From: Bacillota bacterium
GTDB lineage: Bacteria > Bacillota > Bacilli > Paenibacillales > NBRC-103111
Reading direction: 5' to 3'
Length of the DNA stretch: 64,000 nucleotides
Assembly: GCA_023386955.1 (NCBI GenBank)
Contig: JAEWIS010000048.1
Location: forward strand, 124,001-188,000
Positions 54,100-62,428 of this stretch are shown piece after piece (position 1 is the first letter of the stretch; every line of letters starts with the position of its first letter). The position numbers were made by a program, and so were the translations under genes. The notes beneath the pieces are model-generated. The model was given only the letters and a program-made list of their open reading frames with translations, was not told the DNA's origin and searched no databases.

Positions 54100-55859
54100 T
54101 GCGCCCCCTTCTTTTTCTTGTCGGTGGTATAGTCCCGCTTCCGCGGTGTAATCAGCGAGGTGTCCACAGCTTCATAGGTGATCTTGGGCCCGTCTGGATG
54201 ATGGGTGGCGATGGTGGTTTTCAGGAATTGCTCGTCGTTGCGGTCCGGAAAATCAGGCTTGTAATGGGCGCCGCGGCTTTCATCCCGGAGCAGCGCTCCC
54301 AGCGTCATGGCATCCGCCAGCTCCAGCATATTCCACAGCTGCCTTGTGAAGGCCACCCCCTGGTTGCTCCAGCGGGAGGTATCGTTCACATTAACCCGGG
54401 CATAACGCTCCTTCAGTTCCTTGATCTTGACGATGGTTTCCTCCAGGCGTTTGTTCACCCGCACCACCGTCATATTGTTGGTCATCCAGTCCCCCAGCTC
54501 CTTGTGCAGGACATAGGGATTTTCATTGCCGTCCTTCTTGAGCAGGCCCTCATATTGGTCTACCCGCTTCCGGGCCTCCCGCTCAAATACGGTGGAAGAA
54601 ATATCCTCCGCATGCTTGTCAAGCCCGCGGACGTATTCAATGGCCTTCGGTCCCGCCACCATCCCGCCAAAAATCGAGGACAGGAGGGAATTGGCTCCCA
54701 GCCGGTTGGCGCCGTGGTACTGGTATTCACATTCCCCAGCGGCGAACAGCCCGGGGATATTGGTCATTTGATTATAATCACACCACAGTCCGCCCATGGA
54801 ATAGTGGACAGCAGGGAAGATTTTCATGGGAATCTTCCGCGGATCCTCACCCATAAATTTCTCATAGATTTCGATAATGCCGCCCAGCTTGATGTCCAGC
54901 TCCCGGGGATTCTTGTGGGACAGGTCCAGATAAACCATATTCTCCCCGTTGATCCCCAGCTTCAAATCCACACAAACGTGGAATATCTCACGGGTGGCAA
55001 TATCCCGGGGCACCAGATTGCCGTAGGCGGGATATTTTTCCTCCAGGAAGTACCAGGGTTTGCCGTCCTTGTAGGTCCAGATCCGGCCGCCTTCGCCCCG
55101 GGCGGATTCGCTCATCAGCCGCAGCTTGTCATCCCCGGGAATGGCCGTAGGGTGAATCTGGATAAATTCCCCGTTGGCGAAATGGACCCCTTGCTGATAA
55201 ACAGCAGAGGCGGCCGTACCGGTATTGATCACAGAATTGGTGGTTTTCCCGAACACGATACCCGGTCCGCCCGTAGCCAGGATGACGGCATCCGCCTTGA
55301 ACACCTCAATCTCCATACTCCGCAGGTTCTGGGCGGTAATGCCGCGGCACACCCCTTCATCGTCAAGAATGGCGGACAGGAACTCCCAATGCTCATATTT
55401 GGTGACCAGCCCCGCTTCCTCCTGGCGGCGGGCCTGCTCATCCAAGGCATACAGCAGCTGCTGGCCGGTAGTCGCTCCCGCAAAGGCAGTGCGGTGGTAC
55501 TTGGTGCCGCCGAAACGCCGGAAATCAAGAAAGCCCTCCGGTGTCCGGTTAAACATAACTCCCATCCGGTCCATCAGATGGATAATGCCCGGTGCCGCCT
55601 CGCACATGGCTTTGACCGGAGGCTGGTTGGCCAGGAAGTCTCCGCCGTACACCGTATCGTCAAAATGCTCCCACGGGGAATCTCCTTCCCCCTTGGTATT
55701 TACGGCCCCGTTGATGCCCCCTTGGGCGCACACCGAATGGGAGCGCTTAACGGGAACCAGGGAAAACAGATCTACATGAACGCCGGCTTCCGCGGCTTTA
55801 ATCGTTGCCATCAGACCGGCCAAACCGCCGCCGACCACAATAATGTTCGAAGTCGCCAT
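54096..55859 (-). CDS. sdhA: Succinate dehydrogenase flavoprotein subunit
   Basis: A 587-residue FAD protein oxidising succinate to fumarate. The FAD loop is VVGGGLAGLMATIKAAEAG, with SVCAQGGINGAV around the covalent FAD His in the nearby KRSHS, and active-site His and Arg in later segments (HPTAIPG, ANRLGANSLL). The ATG at 55859 follows GAGGAGGGG; the upstream in-frame ATG (55910) overlaps a direct repeat. It is in the sdhC-sdhA-sdhB order. Confidence 0.95.
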   Translation of the reverse strand: MATSNIIVVGGGLAGLMATIKAAEAGVHVDLFSLVPVKRSHSVCAQGGINGAVNTKGEGDSPWEHFDDTVYGGDFLANQPPVKAMCEAAPGIIHLMDRMGVMFNRTPEGFLDFRRFGGTKYHRTAFAGATTGQQLLYALDEQARRQEEAGLVTKYEHWEFLSAILDDEGVCRGITAQNLRSMEIEVFKADAVILATGGPGIVFGKTTNSVINTGTAASAVYQQGVHFANGEFIQIHPTAIPGDDKLRLMSESARGEGGRIWTYKDGKPWYFLEEKYPAYGNLVPRDIATREIFHVCVDLKLGINGENMVYLDLSHKNPRELDIKLGGIIEIYEKFMGEDPRKIPMKIFPAVHYSMGGLWCDYNQMTNIPGLFAAGECEYQYHGANRLGANSLLSSIFGGMVAGPKAIEYVRGLDKHAEDISSTVFEREARKRVDQYEGLLKKDGNENPYVLHKELGDWMTNNMTVVRVNKRLEETIVKIKELKERYARVNVNDTSRWSNQGVAFTRQLWNMLELADAMTLGALLRDESRGAHYKPDFPDRNDEQFLKTTIATHHPDGPKITYEAVDTSLITPRKRDYTTDKKKKGAQ

Positions 55860-55875
55860 ATCCGTCCCCTCCTCA

Positions 55876-55952
55876 GGGCTTTCCGTTAGGAAAGCCGTCA
55901 TCGTTAGCATAAGCTTGGGCTTTCCTAGCGAAAAGCCATCATCGTTAGCATA
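55876..55952. repeat. Two 41-bp direct repeats between sdhC and sdhA
   Basis: Units starting at 55876 and 55917 share GGGCTTTCC, AAAGCC and ATCGTTAGCATA. Each can fold a small stem (GGCTTTCC.../...GAAAGCC). They lie in the spacer before the sdhA ribosome binding site. Confidence 0.7.
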
Positions 55953-55959
55953 GGTGAAG

Positions 55960-56616
55960 CTACATCAACGCCGTCACGGGCCGCTGGCTGAAGTCCATAC
56001 CGGCGAAGGCCGTCAGCGCCAGAATAAACATCACGGACATCACCACGAATACACCCATCCATACATAGCCGGAAATCCGCTGGGAGCGCGGACCGATGGT
56101 AATGCCCCAGCTGACCAGGAAGGACCACATGCCGTTGGCAAAGTGGAACGAAACCGACACCACCGCGATCACATAAATCACGAATGCCCAGGGCTGGCTG
56201 ATGATCTCATGCATCCGCACGCCTAATTGATCATGGGCGACATTCCCCAACGCCACCTGGACCCGGGTTTCGAACACATGCCAGACAATAAACAGAAGCG
56301 TAATCACTCCCGTCACCCGCTGCAGAGTAAACATCCAGTTGCGGAAATAGCCGTACTGCTTCGGGTTGTTGCGGGCGGTATAGGCCACGTACAAGCCGTA
56401 TACACCATGGTACAGGATGGGCAGCCAAATGCCGAAGAGTTCCATAAAGAACACCAGCGGAAGGCTGTTCAGCCACTCCACCTTGGCAAGAAAGCCCTCA
56501 TGCCCCTCATGATACGCTGCGTAGTTGGTATAAAGATGCTCCACAAGAAATGCGCCCACCGGAATGACGCCCAGCAGGGAATGCAGCTTACGGTAGAAAT
56601 AGGAATTCCCCTTCAT
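55960..56616 (-). CDS. sdhC: Succinate dehydrogenase cytochrome b558 subunit
   Basis: A 218-residue membrane anchor with five helices and conserved His residues for two hemes (KLHSLLGVIPVGAFLVEHL, YHGVYGLYV, FIVWHVFETR, FHFANGMW). This single-subunit diheme anchor is the Bacillus/Paenibacillus type B. The ATG at 56616 follows GAGAGGGG. First gene of sdhCAB. Confidence 0.94.
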   Translation of the reverse strand: MKGNSYFYRKLHSLLGVIPVGAFLVEHLYTNYAAYHEGHEGFLAKVEWLNSLPLVFFMELFGIWLPILYHGVYGLYVAYTARNNPKQYGYFRNWMFTLQRVTGVITLLFIVWHVFETRVQVALGNVAHDQLGVRMHEIISQPWAFVIYVIAVVSVSFHFANGMWSFLVSWGITIGPRSQRISGYVWMGVFVVMSVMFILALTAFAGMDFSQRPVTALM

Positions 56617-56829
56617 ACGCAAAAACCCCTCTCAGCAGCGTTGTCACAAACCGTTCACAAAACTCATATTACCATTTTCCCTATTATTTCTCATGTAAAC
56701 GCTGCATTTCTAAATGTGAACATTATGTGTCTTCTCTTATGTTAACGCTTTATGGCTTAATAGGGAAGTGCATTTTTATTATAATGGGTTATGTATGTTC
56801 GCTATATGAGAGAAAAGAGGATAACTTCC

Positions 56830-57750
56830 GTGCAGAATAACCTGGATATATTCGCTGTCGTCGTGGAGCAGGAAAGTCTGAATAAAGCCTCCCGTGTACT
56901 AAATTTGTCCCAGCCCGCATTATCCCGGAAAATCATGCACCTGGAGGAGGAGATAGGTGTCGCCCTTTTCGAGCGCAGGGGCAAACGTCTGGAGCTGACC
57001 CGGGCTGGCCGCATTTGCTATGATTATGCGCTGCGGATGCGGGAAATGACCGCCGAGTTCGAAACCCGGCTGCGGCCCTTCATCTCCCCCGAGATGCCGT
57101 CGAGCATTACCATCGGGGCCAGTCTCACCACCCTGCAATCGAGTCTCCCGGAGATTATTTCCCTGTTCAATAAGGACCACCCGCAAACCGACATTCAAGC
57201 CATTACCGGCAAAACCCATGAGATCGTCGAGCTGGTGCGGGAAAATAAGGCGGATTTCGGACTGGTAGCCTCGGTGATCGACCATCCGCGACTGAAGTGT
57301 TACCCCTTGTTCGATGACCACCTGTCCCTGGTGCTGCCGGCTGGGCATCCCTACCTGAGCAGGACGGATCTGACCATGAAGGACCTGCATCAGCTGCCTA
57401 TGATCCTCTTTTCCAAAGGAACCTGGTACCGGGTGCTGATGGACGAGCTGTTCGAGCAGCATGACACCTATCCCAATGTCAAAATGGAGATCGACTCCTT
57501 CGAAGCCATTCTCCGTTTGGGCTCCGTCTTAGGCTGTGCCACGCTGCTGCCCGCCTCCTACCTGGAGCGGACCCTTGGCGGCGGGAGCTCGGAGATGAAG
57601 GCCGTCCAGCTGCCCGAGCTGTTGGCTGCCATCCGTACCACCTCCCTGATCTTGAATACCGAGGGAAGCGTACAAACCGCCGTACACGACTTTGTGGCGC
57701 GGGCCCAGGAGTTTTACCGGGAGGAAGGGAGACGGGGGCCGCCCCGGTAA
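56830..57750 (+). CDS. LysR-family regulator divergent from sdhCAB
   Basis: A 306-residue regulator with helix-turn-helix LNKASRVLNLSQPALSRKIM and an effector domain (SITIGASLTTLQSSLPEIIS). GTG 56830, nine bases after AAGAGG, gives the normal LysR N-terminus; an earlier start would add an unusual extension. Divergence from sdhC suggests control of the sdh operon, by analogy with CcpC-type control of TCA genes. That role is inference. Confidence 0.88.
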   Translation: MQNNLDIFAVVVEQESLNKASRVLNLSQPALSRKIMHLEEEIGVALFERRGKRLELTRAGRICYDYALRMREMTAEFETRLRPFISPEMPSSITIGASLTTLQSSLPEIISLFNKDHPQTDIQAITGKTHEIVELVRENKADFGLVASVIDHPRLKCYPLFDDHLSLVLPAGHPYLSRTDLTMKDLHQLPMILFSKGTWYRVLMDELFEQHDTYPNVKMEIDSFEAILRLGSVLGCATLLPASYLERTLGGGSSEMKAVQLPELLAAIRTTSLILNTEGSVQTAVHDFVARAQEFYREEGRRGPPR

Positions 57751-57751
57751 A

Positions 57752-57790
57752 AAAGAAAAGCCCGCCCCGTAAAACCGGAGGCAGGCCAGC
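57752..57790 (-). terminator. Terminator after the polysaccharide deacetylase
   Basis: GCCTGCC pairs with GGGCGGGC on the minus strand, followed by TTTTCTTTTTT. Stem is imperfect. Confidence 0.6.
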
Positions 57791-57799
57791 AAGCGCCAT

Positions 57800-58657
57800 T
57801 CAATGCAGCTTTCTCATTATATTTTTGTGAACCCGCTTCGGGGTCATAAACGGGGAGCCGGCATTGATCCGCGGAATCTCCATCCAGTTGGTTTTACGGG
57901 TCACGATGCCGGGCTGAACGGTGAAGGCATAGCGGAAGCCGCCTTCCTGGAGAAGCCCGGGAACCTTGGCGTTGAACATACCATACGGATAAGCATAAGC
58001 ATCTGCCTTGGACCGGAAACGCTTCAGCTCCGTTGAGCAGGACAAGGTATCCTGCCGGATGCGGCTGGTGTACTCCTCATCCGTTTCCGGTTTGCCTTTG
58101 TTTTCGAGCTTCCCCGACAGATAGGATTCCTTCGGATTCACCTGCTTGTGCAGGGCATTGGAGTGACATTGCAGCTCGGCGCTATTATGATCGGCAAGCT
58201 CCGTCATCTCCGCGGCGCTTAGGGAAGGAATCGTGCTCCTCTCCGGATGCCCGATAAATTCCGTCACAATAAAATTGACGGCCTGCACCTGATTCCGGGA
58301 CAGCACCGGGACCGCATGGGTATAAAAGCTTTTGTATCCGTCATCAAAGGTAACCAGCACCGCATTGCGCGGCACCTCACCGCCCTGGGTGAAGCGGCGG
58401 AAATCCTCCATGGTAATAAAGTGGTAGCCCCGCCGCTTCATATCCTTCAGCTGGCGGTCCAGAAGCCCGGGTGTAATGGTCACCGAGCCCATATCCTCAT
58501 CCGCCACGTGATGATAGACCAGCACCGCTACCTTATCCTTATAATAAGGGCGGGAATGGTTGTTGTCGGCAACGGCAAGGCACAGCATGGTTAACAGCAC
58601 AACAACGAACAAATAGCGGACAAGCGACGGAAGTGCAAAAAAACGGTGTTGCGGCAA
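57800..58657 (-). CDS. Membrane-anchored polysaccharide deacetylase
   Basis: A 285-residue NodB-type (CE4) deacetylase. A basic start and one helix (about 14-29) anchor it outside the cell. VLVTFDDGYKSF holds the two catalytic-metal Asp, and QCHSNALH the His ligands. It removes acetyl groups from peptidoglycan, chitin-like or other surface glycans. The start is likely TTG 58657, nine bases after GAGAGGGG. Confidence 0.88.
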   Translation of the reverse strand: MPQHRFFALPSLVRYLFVVVLLTMLCLAVADNNHSRPYYKDKVAVLVYHHVADEDMGSVTITPGLLDRQLKDMKRRGYHFITMEDFRRFTQGGEVPRNAVLVTFDDGYKSFYTHAVPVLSRNQVQAVNFIVTEFIGHPERSTIPSLSAAEMTELADHNSAELQCHSNALHKQVNPKESYLSGKLENKGKPETDEEYTSRIRQDTLSCSTELKRFRSKADAYAYPYGMFNAKVPGLLQEGGFRYAFTVQPGIVTRKTNWMEIPRINAGSPFMTPKRVHKNIMRKLH

Positions 58658-58777
58658 ACGAATAAACCCCTCTCGACAATATAAGAAACCGTATCCATTG
58701 TACGGCAAACCGCGATAGAAAAAAAGGGAAAGAATAGGATAGGCGGATTCCCTCTTAAAATAAGCCCGGCAAAGCTG

Positions 58778-58809
58778 CGTAAGCCCACAAATGTTAATGG
58801 GGGCTTACG
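58778..58809. other. Hairpin in the 58658-59367 gap
   Basis: CGTAAGCCC and GGGCTTACG are exact complements around 14 bases, followed by a weak T-rich run. It may be a terminator for either strand. No gene ends here. Confidence 0.4.
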
Positions 58810-58875
58810 TTTGTTGTGGGAAAGCGGATGGCTCCGGACAGCTGGAGAGTCCGAGCCAGACTAGGTGGGCCATCC

Positions 58876-58998
58876 GGGACGGACTCCGGAGCGGGGATGG
58901 GAGGTTAGCTTGCAAGGGCGGACTCCGGAGCGGGGGTGGCAGGTTAGCTTGCGGGGACGGACACCGGAGCAGGAGCGGCAGGTTAGCTTGCGGGGAGG
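58876..58998. repeat. 39-bp minisatellite, three units
   Basis: Units with GGACTCCGGAG (third: GGACACCGGAG) start at 58881, 58920 and 58959, each ending GGTTAGCTTGC. The period is a multiple of three, so frames on both strands read repeated 13-residue blocks; no ribosome binding site supports them as genes. Confidence 0.75.
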
Positions 58999-59061
58999 GG
59001 CCAGCCGGGACAAAACTGGTGTTTTGCTTGAACAGAAGAGGCTTCCCGATGGGATGCCCAT

Positions 59062-59252
59062 CTAACGGCGGCCAGAGCCTCTATTTGGCTCAAAAGGCCT
59101 GCGGCAATTTTCTAACGGATGCCAGCGCCGTTATTGGCTCCAAACAGGCCTGTTTCTGGCCATTCTGCTCCACATAGCGTCTCCCACCGCCGTTAGAAAA
59201 ATATCAACGCCGATATCGCGTAAATAGCGGCTCTCACCGCCGTTAGCCGCTC
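59062..59252. repeat. Intergenic repeat array, family B (two direct, two inverted units)
   Basis: Direct units start TCTAACGGCGGCCAG (59062) and TCTAACGGATGCCAG (59112). Inverted units end ACCGCCGTTAGA (59196) and ACCGCCGTTAGC (59246). Same design as 37.0-37.2 kb. Confidence 0.7.
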
Positions 59253-59277
59253 ACTCACCCTCTCACGGGCAAACCAA

Positions 59278-59325
59278 AAAAAACACCCTCACCTTGCCGG
59301 ACCGGCAGGATGAGGGTGTTTGGGG
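59278..59325 (-). terminator. Terminator after the CD3324-family gene
   Basis: ACACCCTCATCCTGCC pairs with GGCAAGGTGAGGGTGT on the minus strand, followed by eight T. Confidence 0.8.
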
Positions 59326-59367
59326 ATAGCGGGGACGGTTATGGAGCCGCGACGGGAGATGGCTTCT

Positions 59368-59658
59368 CTAGGGCGCTGCATTCGTAACCCGTTCCCTGGT
59401 TTTGACGATAATCTTGCGGATGCTGTCCTCAGACAGATGGTACATCTGGATCAGCTCGAAGATGGTAGAGCCGCTTTTGTAGCGGCCATAAATTTCACGG
59501 TTGCGTTTTTCAATGATCAGCCGGGTGCCGTTGTTTTCGCCCCAACCGGCACGCTTCTGTTCTTTTTTGGGAATATAAATGATCTCCCCCTGGATGTAAT
59601 CCTGAAGCTGCTTAAGCAAGCTAGGGGGAAGAACGTCCTTTCCGTTTTTGTAACTCAT
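59368..59658 (-). CDS. CD3324-family (Mor-like) putative DNA-binding protein
   Basis: A 96-residue protein. VNGKDVLP-like start (YKNGKDVLPPSLLKQLQDYI), then GEIIYIPKKEQKRAGWGEN, KRNREIYGRYKSGSTIFEL and a C-terminal helix-turn-helix (YHLSEDSIRKIIVKTRE) match the CD3324 family of small Mor-activator-like regulators of Clostridia and Bacilli. Targets unknown. CAGGAGGTAC precedes the ATG. It overlaps a 43-codon gene upstream, and both lie behind a leader with a terminator. Confidence 0.85.
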   Translation of the reverse strand: MSYKNGKDVLPPSLLKQLQDYIQGEIIYIPKKEQKRAGWGENNGTRLIIEKRNREIYGRYKSGSTIFELIQMYHLSEDSIRKIIVKTRERVTNAAP

Positions 59659-59752
59659 ACAGTACCTCCTGGTTATTTGTCATTACGATGATAGAGCGGA
59701 CATGGGTTCCGGTAAGCTGATTGAACAGCACTCCTGCAACTTGCTTCATCAT
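59621..59752 (-). CDS. Hypothetical 43-residue protein overlapping the CD3324 gene
   Basis: MMKQVAGVLFNQLTGTHVRS begins a 43-residue frame with a hydrophobic middle (SIIVMT) and a basic C-terminus (KRKGRSSP). AAGGAGGTG about seven bases upstream is among the best sites in the window. Its end overlaps the CD3324 start by 38 bp, so the two are probably coupled. No family is recognised; it might be a regulatory peptide or a coupling leader. Confidence 0.58.
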   Translation of the reverse strand: MMKQVAGVLFNQLTGTHVRSIIVMTNNQEVLYELQKRKGRSSP

Positions 59753-59806
59753 TTGACACACCTCCTTAATTTGGTATTTTTTCAATATTTTTCCGTAATG
59801 GGGAAT

Positions 59807-59832
59807 AAAAAAAACACGATAACCACATCGTG
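59807..59832 (-). terminator. Terminator between the 18-codon ORF and the 43-codon ORF
   Basis: CACGAT, GTGGTT loop, ATCGTG, then eight T on the minus strand. It lies ~55 bp before the 43-codon ORF. A competing pairing (CCAACA with TGTTGTGG) lies just upstream and could act as an antiterminator. Confidence 0.72.
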
Positions 59833-59895
59833 CCACAACATGCGCGTACGCATACGTATTGTTGGTCCGGGGGATGGTTATAGTCCTGCGTTTAT

Positions 59896-59952
59896 TCAGT
59901 TGGCAAGCACCTCATTATTCATTCCAAACCCAACAGTAAACAGCTTTTTCAT
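59896..59952 (-). CDS. 18-residue peptide (leader peptide or signal peptide)
   Basis: MKKLFTVGFGMNNEVLAN. The ATG is nine bases after GGGAG. It is the first frame after the promoter at 60008-60037 and precedes an intrinsic terminator at 59807. This layout suggests a leader peptide for attenuation of the 43-codon/CD3324 genes, or a free-standing small transcript. The basic-hydrophobic start also resembles a short export signal. Function not established. Confidence 0.5.
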   Translation of the reverse strand: MKKLFTVGFGMNNEVLAN

Positions 59953-60007
59953 TGTCGCCATCTCCCTTCGCATCATGTTTACCGGCTATACCGCCGATAA
60001 CGTTACC

Positions 60008-60037
60008 ATTATATAACACATGCCTTATGTACATCAA
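60008..60037 (-). promoter_or_regulatory. Promoter of the small-ORF/CD3324 unit
   Basis: On the minus strand TTGATG (60032-60037) and TATAAT (60008-60013) are 18 bp apart, 56 bp before the 18-codon ORF. Confidence 0.65.
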
Positions 60038-60186
60038 GCAAAAAATTTCTTATCTGTGAAACCTCTCCAGCGGGGCTGTCCTGAAATAAACACGGTCCAT
60101 GCCGCAGGCCGGATGTGTTATGGGAGCCTCGAAATCGGTTAAGCCAATTGGAGGCGGGAATCGCAGCAGAAGCGATTATCAACTAA

Positions 60187-60214
60187 AAGAGGGACCTTGC
60201 GGTCCCTCCCCTTT
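60187..60214. terminator. Hairpin after the pxp cluster
   Basis: GAGGGACC and GGTCCCTC pair around TTGC. The T-runs (CCCTTTC or CTTTTAG) are weak, so termination strength is uncertain. Together with the two entries that follow on the right it accounts for the 60038-60396 gap. Confidence 0.55.
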
Positions 60215-60240
60215 CTACAGCTGACTCCCGCTAATTAGGC

Positions 60241-60276
60241 GGAAATCACCTCGTGGAAAGTAATCATGTCGATCAC
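60241..60276 (-). CDS. Candidate 10-residue peptide
   Basis: MITFHEVISA, behind AAAGGAGTGTG, followed by the hairpin at 60187. Its sequence recalls the first residues of small holin-like type I toxins of Bacilli (MxTF...), in which case it would be a truncated relic; equally it could be chance. Evidence is only the strong site and the terminator. Confidence 0.3.
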
Positions 60277-60396
60277 ACTCCTTTCGTAAAGGATTCGCCG
60301 GCTCCTTTATTAAACCCCATAGGAAGCCATGTCCTCAAGGGAAGAAATGAATATATCGAATCTCTCCTGATTCTCTACCGCAAGCTCCTGCACGGA

Positions 60397-61179
60397 TCAG
60401 CCCATTGGCGGGCAAACCCGGATGCCGTTCTCCTCCAGCTCCAGACGGATACGCCGGGCAAATTCCGCTGCCCCGGGATGATCCCCATGGATGCATACAG
60501 TCTCTGCGGCCATGGCTACCCGGCTGCCGTCCGAGGCGGCAACCCCGCCGGTCCGCACCATCTCCAGCACCCGGGCGATGGCCTGACTGCTGTCATGAAC
60601 AACAGCTCCCGGCTCCTGCCGTGGCGTGAGACTGCCGTCCGGACGGTAGCCCCGGTCCGCGAAAACCTCGGAAACCGTAGACAGCCCTGCATCCTGTCCG
60701 GCCCGGATCAGCCGACTTCCTGCAAGGCCGTAGAGCAGAAGCGATGGGCAAAAGTCCCGGACGGCCTCCGCCACAGACCGGGCCAACACCCCGTCAGCCG
60801 CCGCCATATTGTAGAGGGCGCCATGGGGCTTCACATGATGCAGACGTTCCCCGTAGGGACGCAAAAAAGCCTCCAAGGCTCCCAACTGGTACAGCACCGC
60901 CCCATAAATCTCCTCGGGAGACAAACGCAGCTCGCGCCTGCCGAAGCCCTGAAGATCCGGCAGGCCGGGGTGGGCACCGATTCTGACCCCATGCTCCAGG
61001 CACAGCCGGACGGTGCTTGCCATCACCGCAGGATCTCCCGCATGGAAGCCGCAGGCGATATTGGCGGAGGTCACATAAGGCAAAATAGCGGCATCGTCCC
61101 CCATCCGGTAAGGGCCGAAGCTCTCTCCCAAATCGCAGTTCAAATCCACAGCGGGTTGGCCGCCGGCACCTTCCGTCAT
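60397..61179 (-). CDS. pxpA: 5-oxoprolinase subunit A (LamB/YcsF family)
   Basis: A 260-residue protein of the PxpABC ATP-dependent 5-oxoprolinase, which opens 5-oxoproline (pyroglutamate) to glutamate. DLNCDLGESFGPYRMGDD, NIACGFHAGDP, GAHPGLPD and VKPHGALYN are the family's conserved blocks. AAGGAGGAG precedes the ATG. It ends the pxpB-pxpC-pxpA order on the minus strand. Confidence 0.94.
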   Translation of the reverse strand: MTEGAGGQPAVDLNCDLGESFGPYRMGDDAAILPYVTSANIACGFHAGDPAVMASTVRLCLEHGVRIGAHPGLPDLQGFGRRELRLSPEEIYGAVLYQLGALEAFLRPYGERLHHVKPHGALYNMAAADGVLARSVAEAVRDFCPSLLLYGLAGSRLIRAGQDAGLSTVSEVFADRGYRPDGSLTPRQEPGAVVHDSSQAIARVLEMVRTGGVAASDGSRVAMAAETVCIHGDHPGAAEFARRIRLELEENGIRVCPPMG

Positions 61180-61214
61180 GAGACCTTCTCCTCCTTTTTT
61201 AGCGCAAACAACGT

Positions 61215-62261
61215 TTACTCTTCACCAAGCCAATGCAACAATGCAGCCTCGAAGCGGGCCAGAGCTATACGCCGCTCCAGGTACAGCTCCTCCGCTTCCG
61301 CCAGTCCGATCTCCCGGAAGCGGAGCTGCACTCCGGGACGCAGCTGGCCCAGCAACGGCAGGTCCACCGCCGCCACCTGGGCGATGCGGGGGTAGCCTCC
61401 TGTGGTGCCGCAGTCCGGCAGCAGCACAATGGGCTGGCCGTCCGGAGGCACCTGGACGGCTCCCGGGGCTACCGCTTCCGATACCATGGAAGCGGTGGTA
61501 TCTATGGGCGTGCCCTGCAGGCGCACGCCCATGCGGTCGGCTTCGGGCCGCACCGTGTACGGCCCGGCGAAGAAGCGCCGGAGCACCTCCGGCGCGAACA
61601 GGGCGGCCTCCGGCCCGCGCAACGCGCGGACCGTCCAGGCCGCCTGCCCTGGCAGCGGCGCCGGCGTGGCCAGCCCCGGCGCCGCTGCAAACCCGCTGCG
61701 CCCGCCGGGCTGCCGGCGCAGCAGAGCCATAAGCCGCCGGGCTGTGCCGGACGGCGGCCCCAAGGGCAGCAGGTCGTCCGCCTGCAGGGGACGGCCGCCA
61801 AACCCGCCCAGGCGGGCGCGGGCATAGGTGCTGCGGCTGCCCAGCACCTCCGGCACGGCGATGCCGCCCGCCACAGCCAATACCCCCCGGCAGCCTGCGG
61901 CAGCACGCCGGATGGTTAGCACCGCGCCCGCCGGCACATAATACGGGCGCATAGGCTCCAGGGCCTGACCGTCCAGCCAGGCCTCAAAAGGAGCGCCGCA
62001 CAGCGCCACAGCCGCTTCACACCCGAACATGAGTGTTGGCCCGGACAAGGTAAGCTCCAGCCCCGCCGCACCGGGCCGATTGCCCACCAGCAGGTTGGCT
62101 ACGGCCAAGGCCTGCGGGTCAGCCGCTCCCCCCGCAGGAACACCAGCGTCACGGAAGCCGGAACGGCCCAGATCCTGCACCGTGGTGGACAATCCGGGAG
62201 CCAGCACGTGGAGAGCTCCGGCTTCCAGCATATCGTCTTGCGTCATCATGCGAACAGCCAT
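61215..62261 (-). CDS. pxpC: 5-oxoprolinase subunit C (KipA-type)
   Basis: A 348-residue subunit. VLAPGLSTTVQDLGRSG at the start, AGGAADPQALAVAN, and the later MGVRLQGTPI and LLPDCGTTGGYPRIAQV are signature blocks of the carboxyltransferase-like KipA/PxpC family. With PxpB it forms the ATP-using part of 5-oxoprolinase. Another ATG 12 bases in is possible because AGAGGTGG lies very near the first. Unusually GC-rich and Ala/Gly/Pro-rich for the window. Confidence 0.92.
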   Translation of the reverse strand: MAVRMMTQDDMLEAGALHVLAPGLSTTVQDLGRSGFRDAGVPAGGAADPQALAVANLLVGNRPGAAGLELTLSGPTLMFGCEAAVALCGAPFEAWLDGQALEPMRPYYVPAGAVLTIRRAAAGCRGVLAVAGGIAVPEVLGSRSTYARARLGGFGGRPLQADDLLPLGPPSGTARRLMALLRRQPGGRSGFAAAPGLATPAPLPGQAAWTVRALRGPEAALFAPEVLRRFFAGPYTVRPEADRMGVRLQGTPIDTTASMVSEAVAPGAVQVPPDGQPIVLLPDCGTTGGYPRIAQVAAVDLPLLGQLRPGVQLRFREIGLAEAEELYLERRIALARFEAALLHWLGEE

Positions 62262-62428
62262 CCACCTCTTTCTGCCAATCTGAACCGGGCAAGGGAGGAT
62301 GTTTCCCGAGTAAGCTTCCCCTTCCCGATTCCCCTCATAACCATGACACCTCTAACTGTTTCATCTGTCTAAAAGTATGGCCGATACCGCAGGATGAACA
62401 TCCCGCCTGCGGCAGGGGCCTTGTTCCT

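Noticed and set aside
54099..55889. A 596-codon open frame on the plus strand opposite sdhA
   Set aside because: It mirrors a convincing sdhA gene, has no recognisable domain and no ribosome binding site. High GC content leaves antisense frames open. The same applies to long frames opposite the DEAD helicase, AhpF, aspA, helD and GH88.
58861..59065. Overlapping 66-codon frames on both strands with 13-residue repeats
   Set aside because: They are readings of the 39-bp minisatellite; no start signal or homology supports a protein.
60307..60390. A 27-codon GTG frame after pxpA
   Set aside because: No ribosome binding site and no recognisable feature.
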